Origin: an uncultured PS1 clade bacterium
Lineage (GTDB): Bacteria > Pseudomonadota > Alphaproteobacteria > MED-G09
Direction of reading: 5' to 3'
DNA length: 63,022 nt
NCBI GenBank assembly: GCA_902626605.1
Contig: CACOFZ010000007.1
Span: 1-63,022, forward strand
Position numbers and translations under genes: made by a program. Numbering within the stretch: position 1 is the first letter of the stretch; each line of letters starts with the position of its first letter. The notes below the pieces were generated by a model that was not told the origin of the DNA, did no database searches, and worked only from the letters and a program-made list of their open reading frames with translations. Positions 1 through 8,287 of the stretch are shown piece after piece.

Positions 1-79
1 AACTGCCTAAATGTATACTTTAGATTAATTTTGATAAATAATAAAAAAATAAACATGTTATTAACAAGATATTATTAAT
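1..79. other. AT-rich edge upstream of ppsR; possible flank of the replication origin
   Basis: This stretch is very AT-rich and has no gene. It contains a short near-palindrome, TGTTA-T-TAACA, at 56-66. From memory of alphaproteobacterial genomes, the gene run that follows (ppsR-maf-aroE-coaE-dnaQ) commonly sits beside the chromosome origin, with hemE/rho/parAB on the far side. No canonical DnaA box (TTATNCACA) is visible here, so only the right edge of an origin, if any, would be inside the window. Confidence 0.3.
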
Positions 80-925
80 ATGAAAAAGAATGGCGAAAAT
101 TATTTAACTTTACATTTAGTTTCAGATTCAACTGGGGAAACACTTAAAGCTGTTTCTTCCGCAGCTGCCGCTCAATTTTCAGAACTAGAATATCAACAAA
201 AAACTTATCCAATGGTCAGGACAGTAACGCAGCTTGAAAGAGTTTTTAAAAACATAAAAGAAGAAAAGGGTGTCGTGTTTTGTACTCTTGTTGAAGAAGA
301 GGTAAGAGAAAAGCTAGAAGAGTTTTGCGTAAACGAAAATATTTTATATTTACCAGTTATGGAAAACATAGTTAGTGTTCTTGAGAAATACACTGGTTTT
401 GAAGCTATTAATAAACCCGGTGGACAACACATTCTAAACGATAATTATTTTAAAAGGATTGAAGCTATAAATTACACTTTAGAGCATGATGATGGACAAG
501 GACTACTAAATCTTGAAAGTGCAGATGTTATTATTGTTGGTGTAAGCAGAACCTCTAAAACGCCTACATGTATTTATCTTGCAAACCAAGGAATCAAAGC
601 AGCAAACTATCCTTTAGTACCTCATGTTGGGATTTCAGAAGAATTAGAAAACATTAAAAATACACAAGTTGTTGCATTGATAACTTCTGCTCAAACATTA
701 GTAGAAATTAGGAGAAAAAGGTCTATTGAGCTTGGCCTTGACAATACAGACAATGACTACATTGATATCCATAAAGTTGAAGAAGAAATCATAACAGCGA
801 AAAGAATTTTTGCAAATAAGGGATGGCCAGTAATTGATATTACAAGAAGATCAGTGGAAGAAACAGCATCCGCTATAATGAATATTTTATCATTAAAGGA
901 AGAAAAAAATGCCGAAAAAAATTGA
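80..925 (+). CDS. ppsR: Pyruvate,phosphate dikinase / PEP synthase regulatory kinase-pyrophosphorylase (DUF299)
   Basis: This bifunctional serine/threonine kinase and Pi-dependent pyrophosphorylase switches PPDK or PEP synthase off and on by reversible phosphorylation, so it controls the pyruvate-PEP step in the cytoplasm. The 281-residue length is usual for the family. The N-terminus reads LHLVSDSTGE, and a P-loop-like GVSRTSKT lies at about residues 154-161. Which dikinase is its target cannot be told because neither candidate is in the window. The start has no clear Shine-Dalgarno sequence. It is the first gene of a tight run; maf begins inside its last 17 bases. The family assignment is firm, the substrate is not. 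Confidence 0.93.
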   Translation: MKKNGENYLTLHLVSDSTGETLKAVSSAAAAQFSELEYQQKTYPMVRTVTQLERVFKNIKEEKGVVFCTLVEEEVREKLEEFCVNENILYLPVMENIVSVLEKYTGFEAINKPGGQHILNDNYFKRIEAINYTLEHDDGQGLLNLESADVIIVGVSRTSKTPTCIYLANQGIKAANYPLVPHVGISEELENIKNTQVVALITSAQTLVEIRRKRSIELGLDNTDNDYIDIHKVEEEIITAKRIFANKGWPVIDITRRSVEETASAIMNILSLKEEKNAEKN

Positions 926-1511
926 CATTATCCTAGCGTCATCTTCCCGCTCAAGAAGAAAAATTTTAAGTGATGCTGGTGTGAAGTACAAATCAATGAA
1001 ACCACCAGTAGATGAAGAAAGTTTAAAGAATGGATTTAAGGGCTCAACTAAAAAGTTAGCACTTATGCTTGCAGAGAGGAAGGCCTTATCTGTTTCAAAG
1101 AAGCACAAGGAATCTATAGTTATAGGGGCTGATCAAGTTTTATCTTTTAAAGGAAAAGTGTACAACAAACCAAAAACAATAAAAGAGGCTGAAAAAAATT
1201 TTAAATTGTTTAAGAACAAAACACATTACTTAGACTCGGCAACAGTAATTGCACTTAATAATAAAATTATTTGGCGCAACGAACAATCTCCAAAAATGAA
1301 GGTAAGAAATTTTTCTGATAAGTTTCTAAAAAATTATTTAAAGGAGGCAGGAAAAGAAGTTACTTTTTCTGCTGGTGGATATTCTATTGAAAGGAATGGT
1401 ATTCAGTTGTTCTCAAAAATTGAAGGAGATTTTTTTACAATCGTAGGCTTGCCCATTATACCTTTGTTGGAGAAACTTAGAAAAATAAAATCTGCTGCGG
1501 TTATTAAATAA
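909..1511 (+). CDS. maf: Maf-family nucleotide pyrophosphatase
   Basis: Maf proteins hydrolyse non-canonical or modified nucleoside triphosphates (dTTP/UTP or m7GTP, depending on subgroup) to monophosphates, as housecleaning enzymes. The N-terminal signature ILASSSRSRRK is at about residues 8-18, followed by the DE pair of the substrate pocket near 35, and GADQVL occurs near residue 73. At 200 residues the length is normal. An AAGGA motif lies just before the ATG, and the gene starts inside the end of ppsR. Its stop overlaps the aroE start (TAATG). The exact nucleotide preference cannot be read from the sequence. Confidence 0.92.
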   Translation: MPKKIDIILASSSRSRRKILSDAGVKYKSMKPPVDEESLKNGFKGSTKKLALMLAERKALSVSKKHKESIVIGADQVLSFKGKVYNKPKTIKEAEKNFKLFKNKTHYLDSATVIALNNKIIWRNEQSPKMKVRNFSDKFLKNYLKEAGKEVTFSAGGYSIERNGIQLFSKIEGDFFTIVGLPIIPLLEKLRKIKSAAVIK

Positions 1512-2353
1512 TGAAAAAAGCTGCTGTTATAGGATTTCCTATTGGCCATAGTTGGTCTCCAATAATACATAATTATTGGCTCAAAGAACATGGCATCCTT
1601 GGTGAATATGAAAAAATTGAAATACAGGCTGATGACATAAAAAATTTCATTCTTGATAAAAAAAACAATAGTGACTTTAAAGGAATAAATGTAACAATAC
1701 CTTATAAAGAAAATGTTGCAAAATTGTGTGATCAGTTAAGCGATAATGCAAAAAAGCTTCAGGCTGTTAACTTAGTTACTTTTAAGAACAAGATGGCTTA
1801 TGGTAATAATACTGACGGCGATGGTTTTATTGAGAGCTTGAAAGAAACATTTCCAGAAATCGTCCTACAAAAAATGAAGATTGCTATTTTTGGCGCTGGT
1901 GGTTCTGCAAAAAGCATAGCCCTCTCGCTTAGCGAATATAAACCAGAAAAAATACTTATATTTAACCGAAATATTTCTAGGGCTGTCGAACTAGTAAAAA
2001 AATTAGAGATATCTGCAGAACCATTACATAGCAATGAATTAAAAAATGCCAAGCAATCTTTTGACATGTTGATAAACGCAACACCGTTAGGGATGGCAGG
2101 CCAGAATGATCAAGGTACTTTTGATTTTAAAAACATCAAAGGATTAAGTTTTTTTGCGGATATTGTTTATAATCCGGAAAAAACTAAAAACATGCTTTTA
2201 GCCGAAGATCAAAATATTAAAACTATGGGCGGTTTAGGAATGCTTTTATACCAAGCTGTACCTGCTTTTGAAGCATTTTATGGTAAAAAGCCAAAGGTAT
2301 CATCTGGTTTAAAAGATCATATTGCCAAACACATTTTGAGTGTTGAAAAATGA
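1511..2353 (+). CDS. aroE: Shikimate dehydrogenase (NADP+)
   Basis: AroE reduces 3-dehydroshikimate to shikimate with NADPH in the chorismate pathway. The N-terminal substrate signature GFPIGHSWSP is at residues 8-17. The catalytic lysine lies in NVTIPYKENV near residue 67, and its aspartate partner in NTDGDG near residue 102. A Rossmann motif (FGAGGSAKS) sits near residue 127, and the C-terminal part has GGLGMLLYQA. The length of 280 is typical. Both junctions are overlapping: the ATG shares a base with the maf stop, and coaE starts within ATGA at the end of aroE, so translational coupling is likely. Confidence 0.96.
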   Translation: MKKAAVIGFPIGHSWSPIIHNYWLKEHGILGEYEKIEIQADDIKNFILDKKNNSDFKGINVTIPYKENVAKLCDQLSDNAKKLQAVNLVTFKNKMAYGNNTDGDGFIESLKETFPEIVLQKMKIAIFGAGGSAKSIALSLSEYKPEKILIFNRNISRAVELVKKLEISAEPLHSNELKNAKQSFDMLINATPLGMAGQNDQGTFDFKNIKGLSFFADIVYNPEKTKNMLLAEDQNIKTMGGLGMLLYQAVPAFEAFYGKKPKVSSGLKDHIAKHILSVEK

Positions 2354-2934
2354 TAAAAATTGGTTTAACTGGATCTATAGGAATGGGCAAAACTGAAACT
2401 GCTAAGATCTTTAATAGCCTGAAAATACCTGTTTATGATGCTGATGCCTCAGTACATAAAATTTATGAGTCTGGGAACATAGGTGCTTTAGCAATAAAAG
2501 ACATATTTCCTGAAGCAATATCTGCTGATGGCTCGGTCGACCGAGAGATTTTAGGTAGTATAGTTGTTGGTAATAAAACTAATATAAAAAAGCTTGAAGA
2601 GATAATTCATCCTCTCTTGAAAGAAGATAGAATAGATTTCTTTAAAAAAAACATAAATGAAGAAATTGTAGTTCTAGATATTCCTCTTTTGCTTGAGACA
2701 AACGGGGAGAGTCAAGTAGATTACGTTGTGGTGGTATCCACGTCAGAGAACATTCAAAAGCAAAGGGTTTTAAAACGTTCGAATATGACAGAAGATAAAT
2801 TTGAAAAAATATTACTTTCTCAAATGCCAAATGATATCAAATGCCAAAAAGCAGATTTTATAATTGATACGTCAATAAGTATTGACGACGCAAAAAAACA
2901 AGTTTTAAATATTCTGAAAAAAATTAGAGCCTAA
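2350..2934 (+). CDS. coaE: Dephospho-CoA kinase
   Basis: CoaE phosphorylates the 3'-hydroxyl of dephospho-CoA with ATP, the last step of coenzyme A synthesis. A P-loop, GSIGMGKTE, is near residues 8-16, followed by the family motif YDADASVHKIY near residue 30. The DIPLLLETN motif is near residue 109. At 194 residues it has the usual length. It overlaps aroE by four bases and its stop shares a base with the dnaQ start. The window also encodes the first enzyme of the pathway (coaA) and the bifunctional coaBC, so most of CoA synthesis is here, but in three separate operons. Confidence 0.96.
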   Translation: MIKIGLTGSIGMGKTETAKIFNSLKIPVYDADASVHKIYESGNIGALAIKDIFPEAISADGSVDREILGSIVVGNKTNIKKLEEIIHPLLKEDRIDFFKKNINEEIVVLDIPLLLETNGESQVDYVVVVSTSENIQKQRVLKRSNMTEDKFEKILLSQMPNDIKCQKADFIIDTSISIDDAKKQVLNILKKIRA

Positions 2935-3626
2935 TGAGAGAAATCGTACTTGATACAGAGACAACAGGACTAAGCCCTGATAATGGAGACAGAATTGTCG
3001 AAATAGGATGTGTTGAGCTTATAAATCATGTGCCAACAGATAATACTTATCAGGTATACTTAAATCCAGAAAAAGATATGGATCCTGGGGCTGAAAAAAT
3101 TCATGGGCTAACAAATGAATTTTTATCAGATAAACCAAAATTTATAGAAATTGTTGATGATTTTTTAGATTTCATTGGTGATAGCAACTTGGTTGCGCAT
3201 AACGCTGATTTTGATATTAACTTCTTAAATAGCGAGCTTGGAAGAGCAAAAAAGGATAAAATAAATAACAACAGGGTTGTTGATACTCTTAAAATAGCAA
3301 GAAGCAAATACCCGGGCGCCAGAAACAGCCTTGATGCATTGTGTAAAAGATTTTTTGTTGATAATTCTAATAGAAGCCTTCACGGGGCTTTACTAGATTC
3401 TGAACTTTTAGCGGAAGTTTATCTTGAGCTGGTAGGAGGAAAAGAGCCTGATCTTGAACTTTCAACGAATACGATAAAAAAAGTCAATGACAACAAAAAC
3501 AAACCTTTAAGTGCACCGATAAGAAAAAATAAACTTAAATCAAGAATTACAGATATTGAAGAAAAAAATCATAGAGATTTTTTAGCTTCCCTTCCAAAAG
3601 AATCTTTATGGTTAAAAAATACTTAG
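2934..3626 (+). CDS. dnaQ: DNA polymerase III epsilon subunit, proofreading 3'-5' exonuclease
   Basis: This is a DEDDh exonuclease that removes mismatched 3' ends during replication as part of the polymerase III core. Exo I is DTETTGL at residues 7-13, Exo II is NADFDINFL near residue 95, and Exo III is HGALLDSELL near residue 150, with the catalytic histidine present. The length (230) fits alphaproteobacterial DnaQ. The C-terminal tail, which would bind the alpha subunit, is lysine-rich. It closes the ppsR-dnaQ run and converges with fxsA, overlapping it by four bases. No hairpin terminator is visible between them. Confidence 0.95.
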   Translation: MREIVLDTETTGLSPDNGDRIVEIGCVELINHVPTDNTYQVYLNPEKDMDPGAEKIHGLTNEFLSDKPKFIEIVDDFLDFIGDSNLVAHNADFDINFLNSELGRAKKDKINNNRVVDTLKIARSKYPGARNSLDALCKRFFVDNSNRSLHGALLDSELLAEVYLELVGGKEPDLELSTNTIKKVNDNKNKPLSAPIRKNKLKSRITDIEEKNHRDFLASLPKESLWLKNT

Positions 3627-4006
3627 TATCTTTTTTCTCTTTTTCTTAATTCATCTATTATTTTATTTACTGCTAGTTTTAACAGGTATCTTCTTAGGCT
3701 TGGTATAATTAAGATAATTCCAAATAAATCGGTTACTGCCCCAGGAATAATGAAGAATAACGCACCCAAAAGTAAAGCTATACCCTCTACTATCTCAGGA
3801 AGGGCTTGTCTTCCTTGAGCCAGCTTAGATTGAAGAGAAAAAATTATGCCAAGACCTTGTTGTTTTGCAATAAATATTCCTATTACTGCTGTACCAATTA
3901 TAAGAATTAAAGTTCCAAAAAAACCAAAATAGCTTCCTAGCTTTATTAGTGCCCATATTTCAAAAATAGGCAAAATTAAAAAGAAGATTATAAATGGATA
4001 AAACAA
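3623..4006 (-). CDS. fxsA: FxsA family inner-membrane protein
   Basis: FxsA is a small integral membrane protein; in Escherichia coli it relieves exclusion of phage T7 by F plasmid, but its normal role is not known. The 127-residue protein begins with a hydrophobic segment (residues 1-20) and has further hydrophobic stretches near residues 24-47 and 75-105, with a basic C-terminus. The N-terminal FEIWALIKLG and the IAKQQGLG segment are typical of the family. It stands alone on the minus strand, divergent from the Tim44-like gene. In many alphaproteobacteria secB lies between dnaQ and fxsA; here that slot is empty. Confidence 0.88.
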   Translation of the reverse strand: MFYPFIIFFLILPIFEIWALIKLGSYFGFFGTLILIIGTAVIGIFIAKQQGLGIIFSLQSKLAQGRQALPEIVEGIALLLGALFFIIPGAVTDLFGIILIIPSLRRYLLKLAVNKIIDELRKREKRY

Positions 4007-4054
4007 GTTTTCACCAAAAAAAATAAATATTTATTTAAAGTTAATGTATATTCC

Positions 4055-4060
4055 TATAAT
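4055..4060 (+). promoter_or_regulatory. Possible -10 element for the Tim44-his operon
   Basis: A perfect TATAAT lies 27 bases before the Tim44-like ATG in the divergent fxsA/Tim44 gap, with an AGAAAGGA ribosome-binding stretch between them. No good -35 hexamer is found at the expected distance, so this is only a suggestion. Confidence 0.35.
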
Positions 4061-4086
4061 AAAACACTATAGAAAGGACAAATAAA

Positions 4087-4728
4087 ATGGGCAACCCTTT
4101 TGATCCAATGAATATAATACTACTAGTGTTTGCTGTAGTAGCCTTTATAAGGCTGAGAGCAACATTGGGTAAAAGAACAGGCAATGAAGACCCTCTAGAC
4201 AGCAGAAGTGTTTTTCAACAAAAAAGTTCAAAAGATGTGGATGATGTAAATTTAAACGAAAAATTTATTCCTCAATCCAAAGAAGATATTTTAAACTACA
4301 TGAGTTCAACTGATAAAAATTTTAGCCAAGAAACTTTTTTAGGCGGTTCAAAAAATGCATATAAAATGATAGTTGAAAATTATGCTTCCGGAAATTTAGA
4401 GCCGATTGAGAATCTTATAAGTAAAGAAGTATATGAAGGTTTCTCTGAAGCAATTTCATCAAGGGATAAGCTACAGCAGAAGCTACATAATGAAGTTGTG
4501 GAGTTTAATTCAGTAGAAATAGTTGATGCTGTATTGGAGACAAATATCATTCAATTAAAAGTAATGTTTGAAGCTAAAATGATTAGTTACGGCGAAGACT
4601 CAACAGGAAACGTTATAGAGGGAAATAAAGACTCTCCTCAGGTAATAAAAGACGTTTGGATTTTCCAAAGGCCTATAAAAAGTAGAACTCCGGCTTGGGA
4701 GTTAATTTCAACAAACCCTGATGATTAG
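4087..4728 (+). CDS. Tim44-like domain protein, membrane-anchored
   Basis: This is a Tim44/TimA-like protein, related to the mitochondrial import component Tim44. In bacteria it is thought to act at the inner membrane, but the role is not settled. A single membrane segment (about residues 7-22, IILLVFAVVAFIRL) is followed by a polar linker and then the Tim44 domain from about residue 85 to 210, ending with the typical WIFQRP and WELIST motifs. Length 213 fits the alphaproteobacterial family. It begins a plus-strand run, and Smr follows three bases after its stop. The lytic transglycosylase gene mltA, often found between these two, is absent here. Confidence 0.88.
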   Translation: MGNPFDPMNIILLVFAVVAFIRLRATLGKRTGNEDPLDSRSVFQQKSSKDVDDVNLNEKFIPQSKEDILNYMSSTDKNFSQETFLGGSKNAYKMIVENYASGNLEPIENLISKEVYEGFSEAISSRDKLQQKLHNEVVEFNSVEIVDAVLETNIIQLKVMFEAKMISYGEDSTGNVIEGNKDSPQVIKDVWIFQRPIKSRTPAWELISTNPDD

Positions 4729-4730
4729 TT

Positions 4731-5189
4731 ATGAATGATAAAGACGATTTAAGTGTTTGGAACGATTTTATAAAAGAAGAATTTAGCGTTGAAAATAAGG
4801 ATGCCGGCTTTAGCAATACTCAGTTAAATAATGATAATCGAAGCCAGATACTTAAAAAGAAAAAAAAATTACCCTTGCCTGGTCTATTAACTAAAAGAAC
4901 AATAAAAAAATTAGCAACGAAGAAAATTAAAACAAATGCAACTCTTGATTTGCATGGATTAAATATTGAAAAAGCTAGAGTAGCTTTTCTTTCTTTTTTA
5001 GACACGTGTTGGAAATATAAGTATAGTTATGTGCTTATTATTACAGGGAAAGGCAAGGGAATAATTAAAAAAGCACTTATTGGTTGGTTAAAGGAGGATG
5101 AAATTTTTCCTTTAATTGTTGGATATTCTAATGCCCACAGGTTACAAGGGGGTGAAGGTGCTTTTGTTTTGCATCTTAGAAAGCGATAA
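4731..5189 (+). CDS. Smr domain protein (putative DNA/RNA endonuclease)
   Basis: The C-terminal Smr domain is clear: LDLHGLNIEKA near residue 71, IITGKGKG near residue 105, then HRLQGGEGAFVLHL at the end. Smr domains bind nucleic acid, and in some proteins nick DNA or cleave RNA; in MutS2 this domain is the nuclease part. Stand-alone proteins of about 150-190 residues such as this one are common in alphaproteobacteria next to Tim44 genes, with no agreed role. The N-terminal 60 residues are polar and lysine-rich. The gene is tightly packed between the Tim44-like gene and hisB. Confidence 0.9.
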   Translation: MNDKDDLSVWNDFIKEEFSVENKDAGFSNTQLNNDNRSQILKKKKKLPLPGLLTKRTIKKLATKKIKTNATLDLHGLNIEKARVAFLSFLDTCWKYKYSYVLIITGKGKGIIKKALIGWLKEDEIFPLIVGYSNAHRLQGGEGAFVLHLRKR

Positions 5190-5216
5190 AATAAAATTTT
5201 TATGCTGAGGCTAAAT

Positions 5217-5828
5217 ATGAATGCTAAAGAAAAAAATAGAAAAGCTCAAATTGAGAGAGAGACCCGAGAAACAAAAATTTTTGTTGATCTGGATATTGAT
5301 GGATCAGGTGAATCAGAAATAGAAACAGGCATTGGTTTTCTTGATCATATGATTGAGAGTTTTTCGAGACACTCACTAATAGACCTTAAACTAAAGGCTG
5401 AAGGAGATCTTCATGTGGACCAACATCATACTACCGAAGATACTGGAATTGTAATTGGTTCTGCTATTGCTAAGGCTTTAGGAGATTTTTCGGGTATTAA
5501 ACGTTTTGGTAACGCAATAATTCCGATGGATGAAACTTTAACAAGAGTTGCTATTGATATATCAAAAAGACCAAGTTTAATTTGGAAGGTACCTTTTTCA
5601 AAACCCGTGCTAGGGGGAATGGATACAGAACTTTTTCATGAGTGGTTTGCAGCCTTTGCGCAAAACTTAGGTGCAAATATTCATATTGAAAATCTTGATG
5701 GAGAAAATAATCATCATATTGCTGAGTCTTGCTTCAAGGGCTTAGCAAGATCACTGCGTGATGCAATGGTTATTGACCCTCGTGAGCTAGGGAGGTCACC
5801 CTCAAGCAAAGGTTCATTGGGAAGTTAA
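5217..5828 (+). CDS. hisB: Imidazoleglycerol-phosphate dehydratase
   Basis: HisB dehydrates imidazole-glycerol phosphate to imidazole-acetol phosphate, the sixth step of histidine synthesis. It is the monofunctional form without the phosphatase domain seen in enterobacteria. Metal-binding histidine motifs are present: [32 protein letters not shown] and [18 protein letters not shown], with the closing [10 protein letters not shown] chose the ATG at 5217 because GAGG at 5207-5210 is six bases upstream. The in-frame ATG at 5202 lacks a ribosome-binding site. It heads the his cluster, with hisH starting six bases after its stop. Confidence 0.95.
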   Translation: MNAKEKNRKAQIERETRETKIFVDLDIDGSGESEIETGIGFLDHMIESFSRHSLIDLKLKAEGDLHVDQHHTTEDTGIVIGSAIAKALGDFSGIKRFGNAIIPMDETLTRVAIDISKRPSLIWKVPFSKPVLGGMDTELFHEWFAAFAQNLGANIHIENLDGENNHHIAESCFKGLARSLRDAMVIDPRELGRSPSSKGSLGS

Positions 5829-5834
5829 ATCTTT

Positions 5835-6482
5835 ATGAAAAATATATCTATTGCGGTAGTTAATTATGATTGTGGGAATATCCACTCTGCTACAAAAGCT
5901 CTTGAGTTTGCAATGAGTGATTCCACTGTTAAAGGTTCTGTAAACCTTACTAAAGATCCAGAGGAAATTATTAAATCCGACAAAATTATTTTACCAGGTG
6001 TCGGAGCCTTTGAGTCTTGCATTAAAAAATTAATTAGCATTGATGGACTAAAAGAGGCTTTAGATGAAGCAGTTTTAGTAAAGGCAAAGCCCATTTTAGG
6101 TATATGCATAGGTTTGCAATTGATGGCTACATCAGGTTTTGAGGGCGGTAAACATAGTGGTTTAAACTGGATTGAAGGGGATGTCATCCCTCTGGAGCCA
6201 AATGATAAAAAATTAAAAGTTCCACATATGGGCTGGAACAATATTGATGCAAAGAAAAATCATCCAGTTTTCAATAATATTAAGAGCAGTGATTATTATT
6301 TTGTTCACTCTTATAAATTCTCCCCTCTAGATAAGGAAACAATAATTTCTTCAACTAATTATGGAGAGGACTTCGCATCTTCATTAGGTAAGAACAATAT
6401 TTTAGGAACCCAATTTCATCCTGAGAAAAGCCAAGCAGCCGGTGTTAATCTTTTAAAAAATTTCATTGAGTGGTCGCCATGA
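5835..6482 (+). CDS. hisH: Imidazole glycerol phosphate synthase, glutaminase subunit
   Basis: HisH is the class I glutamine amidotransferase subunit that passes ammonia to HisF. The nucleophile cysteine is in GICIGLQLMA near residue 93, and the histidine and glutamate of the triad are in TQFHPEKSQ near residue 195. The oxyanion-strand region LPGVGAFESC is near residue 52. The 215-residue length is normal. Its TGA stop overlaps the hisA ATG as ATGA, which couples the two. HisF, its partner, is two genes downstream, the usual alphaproteobacterial hisB-H-A-F-E order. Confidence 0.96.
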   Translation: MKNISIAVVNYDCGNIHSATKALEFAMSDSTVKGSVNLTKDPEEIIKSDKIILPGVGAFESCIKKLISIDGLKEALDEAVLVKAKPILGICIGLQLMATSGFEGGKHSGLNWIEGDVIPLEPNDKKLKVPHMGWNNIDAKKNHPVFNNIKSSDYYFVHSYKFSPLDKETIISSTNYGEDFASSLGKNNILGTQFHPEKSQAAGVNLLKNFIEWSP

Positions 6483-7204
6483 TTTTTTTCCCTGCTATCG
6501 ACATATATGAAGGTTTTTGCGTAAGGCTTGAAAAGGGTGATTTTGAAAAAAAAACTATTTTCAATAAAAACCCTCTTGATCAAGCAAAAATTTTTCAGGA
6601 CATGGGCTGTGACTGGATACATATTGTTGACCTTGATGGAGCAAAAAACGGAAATTCAGATAACTTTGATATAGTTAAGGAAATAGCATTAAAGACAGAC
6701 TTAAAAATACAATTTGGTGGAGGCATAAGGACTTCATCGAAGATAAGTTCTTTAATAAACAGCGGAATTGAAAGAGTTATTATTGGGACCAAAGCCATAG
6801 ACGATATCTCATTCTTAGAAGAAGCTTGTAAAGATTTTCCAAATAAGATTGCTATAGGAATTGATGCAAGGAAAGGAAAGGTTTCAATTGAGGGGTGGAC
6901 AAAAGACTCAGGCGTGAGCGCGAATGAATTTGCTGTAATTGCTGAAAGCAAAGGAGTGTGTGCAATTATTTTTACGGATATTGATAAAGACGGGGTAATG
7001 GAAGGCCCGAATATTGGTTCAACACTTGAAATTGCAAAATTAGTAAATATACCAGTTATAGTTTCAGGAGGTGTTTCATCAATTGAGGATGTTCTCCAAA
7101 TAAAAAATAATGAGAAATCAGGGATTGGCGGAATGATTTGCGGAAGAGCCGTATATGATAAAAAGGTTGATATAAGGGAAGCGTTAACTATCGTTAAACT
7201 GTAA
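6479..7204 (+). CDS. hisA: ProFAR isomerase (phosphoribosylformimino-AICAR-P isomerase)
   Basis: HisA carries out the Amadori-type isomerisation of ProFAR to PRFAR in histidine synthesis. It is a TIM barrel with two phosphate-binding halves. The N-terminal [18 protein letters not shown] holds the first catalytic aspartate, GGGIRT near residue 79 and SGGVSS near residue 198 are the phosphate loops, and TDIDKDG near residue 166 holds the second aspartate. I place the start at the ATG overlapping the hisH stop; a GTG nine bases upstream is in frame but would add only three residues. HisF starts on the last base of its stop. Confidence 0.95.
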   Translation: MIFFPAIDIYEGFCVRLEKGDFEKKTIFNKNPLDQAKIFQDMGCDWIHIVDLDGAKNGNSDNFDIVKEIALKTDLKIQFGGGIRTSSKISSLINSGIERVIIGTKAIDDISFLEEACKDFPNKIAIGIDARKGKVSIEGWTKDSGVSANEFAVIAESKGVCAIIFTDIDKDGVMEGPNIGSTLEIAKLVNIPVIVSGGVSSIEDVLQIKNNEKSGIGGMICGRAVYDKKVDIREALTIVKL

Positions 7205-7962
7205 TGTTAAAAACTAGAATAATACCATGTCTTGATGTTAAAGATGGAAGAGTTGTAAAGGGCATAAACTTTGTCGATTTAATTGATGCCGGAGACCCTA
7301 TTGAGGTTGCAAAGATTTACGATAGAAGCGGCGCTGATGAGTTATGTTTTTTAGACATAACCGCAAGCCATGAAAAAAGACCCATTCTACTTGATGTCGT
7401 TAGAAAGACAGCTGAACAATGTTTTATGCCATTAACAGTTGGCGGTGGTGTTAGGTCTGTATCGGATATTCAGGTTCTTTTGTCCTCTGGGGCTGATAAA
7501 GTTTCAATTAATACCGCTGCAGTTGATGATCCAAACTTAATTCATGAGGCTAGTTCAATATTTGGTAGTCAATGTATAGTTGTTGCAATAGATGCAAAAC
7601 TTGTTTCAGAAAATAATTGGGAAATATTTACACATGGAGGTAGAACTTCAACCGGTATTAATGCTGTAGAATTTGCAAAAAAAGTAACCAGTTTAGGTGC
7701 TGGTGAAATTTTATTAACATCTATGGATAAAGATGGGACAAAGTCCGGATATGACAATGAGCTTCTTAAAGCTGTATCAGAAGAGGTATCAATACCTGTA
7801 ATTGCATCAGGCGGGGTTGGAAAAATTGGAGACTTAATCGATGGTGTCAGAATAGGTGGAGCAAGCGCAGTTCTTGCAGCTTCTATTTTTCATTTTGGTG
7901 AAATATCTATTCAAGACACAAAGCTAGCAATGAGTAAGGCTGGTATTTCTGTAAGACTTTAA
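7204..7962 (+). CDS. hisF: Imidazole glycerol phosphate synthase, cyclase subunit
   Basis: HisF uses ammonia from HisH to convert PRFAR to imidazole-glycerol phosphate and AICAR. The N-terminal [16 protein letters not shown] carries the catalytic aspartate at residue 11, and [14 protein letters not shown] near residue 172 carries the second. GGGVRS near residue 82 and SGGVG near residue 203 are the phosphate-binding loops. The length of 252 is exact for the family. The start overlaps the hisA stop (TAATG). It is the best conserved protein of the cluster by eye. Confidence 0.97.
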   Translation: MLKTRIIPCLDVKDGRVVKGINFVDLIDAGDPIEVAKIYDRSGADELCFLDITASHEKRPILLDVVRKTAEQCFMPLTVGGGVRSVSDIQVLLSSGADKVSINTAAVDDPNLIHEASSIFGSQCIVVAIDAKLVSENNWEIFTHGGRTSTGINAVEFAKKVTSLGAGEILLTSMDKDGTKSGYDNELLKAVSEEVSIPVIASGGVGKIGDLIDGVRIGGASAVLAASIFHFGEISIQDTKLAMSKAGISVRL

Positions 7963-7988
7963 TTAGTATAAATTTACGAGGTTTAAAT

Positions 7989-8282
7989 ATGTCAGAAAAA
8001 CAAAATATTCTTGATGAGCTTTGGCTAATAATAGAAGAAAAATCTGTAGGTGATGATGAGGGCTCATATACCAAAACTATGCTCAATAAAGATATAAATT
8101 ATGTAGCAAGAAAAATGGGGGAAGAAGCCATAGAAACAATTGTGGCAGCTATAGGCCAGACTAAAAAAGATACTGTGAACGAAAGTGCTGATTTAATATA
8201 TCACTGGTTGTTGCTTTTGAAAAAATTAAATATTAAACCAGAGGAAATTTATCAAGAGTTAAAAAACAGAATGTCCTTATAA
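7989..8282 (+). CDS. hisE: Phosphoribosyl-ATP pyrophosphohydrolase
   Basis: HisE hydrolyses phosphoribosyl-ATP to phosphoribosyl-AMP and pyrophosphate, step two of histidine synthesis. It is a small all-helical MazG-like protein. The SYTKTML segment near residue 23, the metal-binding KMGEEAIETIVAA near residue 40 and ESADLIYHWLLLL near residue 61 are visible. The length (97) is normal. HisI, the partner cyclohydrolase, is not fused and is not in the window; hisG, hisD and hisC are also elsewhere. A GAGG site lies just upstream. CoaA follows five bases after the stop. Confidence 0.94.
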   Translation: MSEKQNILDELWLIIEEKSVGDDEGSYTKTMLNKDINYVARKMGEEAIETIVAAIGQTKKDTVNESADLIYHWLLLLKKLNIKPEEIYQELKNRMSL

Positions 8283-8287
8283 AAATC

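Noticed and set aside
5202-5216. Upstream ATG as the hisB start
   Set aside because: It has no ribosome-binding site, while the ATG at 5217 has GAGG at the right distance.
5864-6241. A 125-codon open frame opposite hisH
   Set aside because: HisH is fully supported by its triad and length, so the opposite frame is chance.
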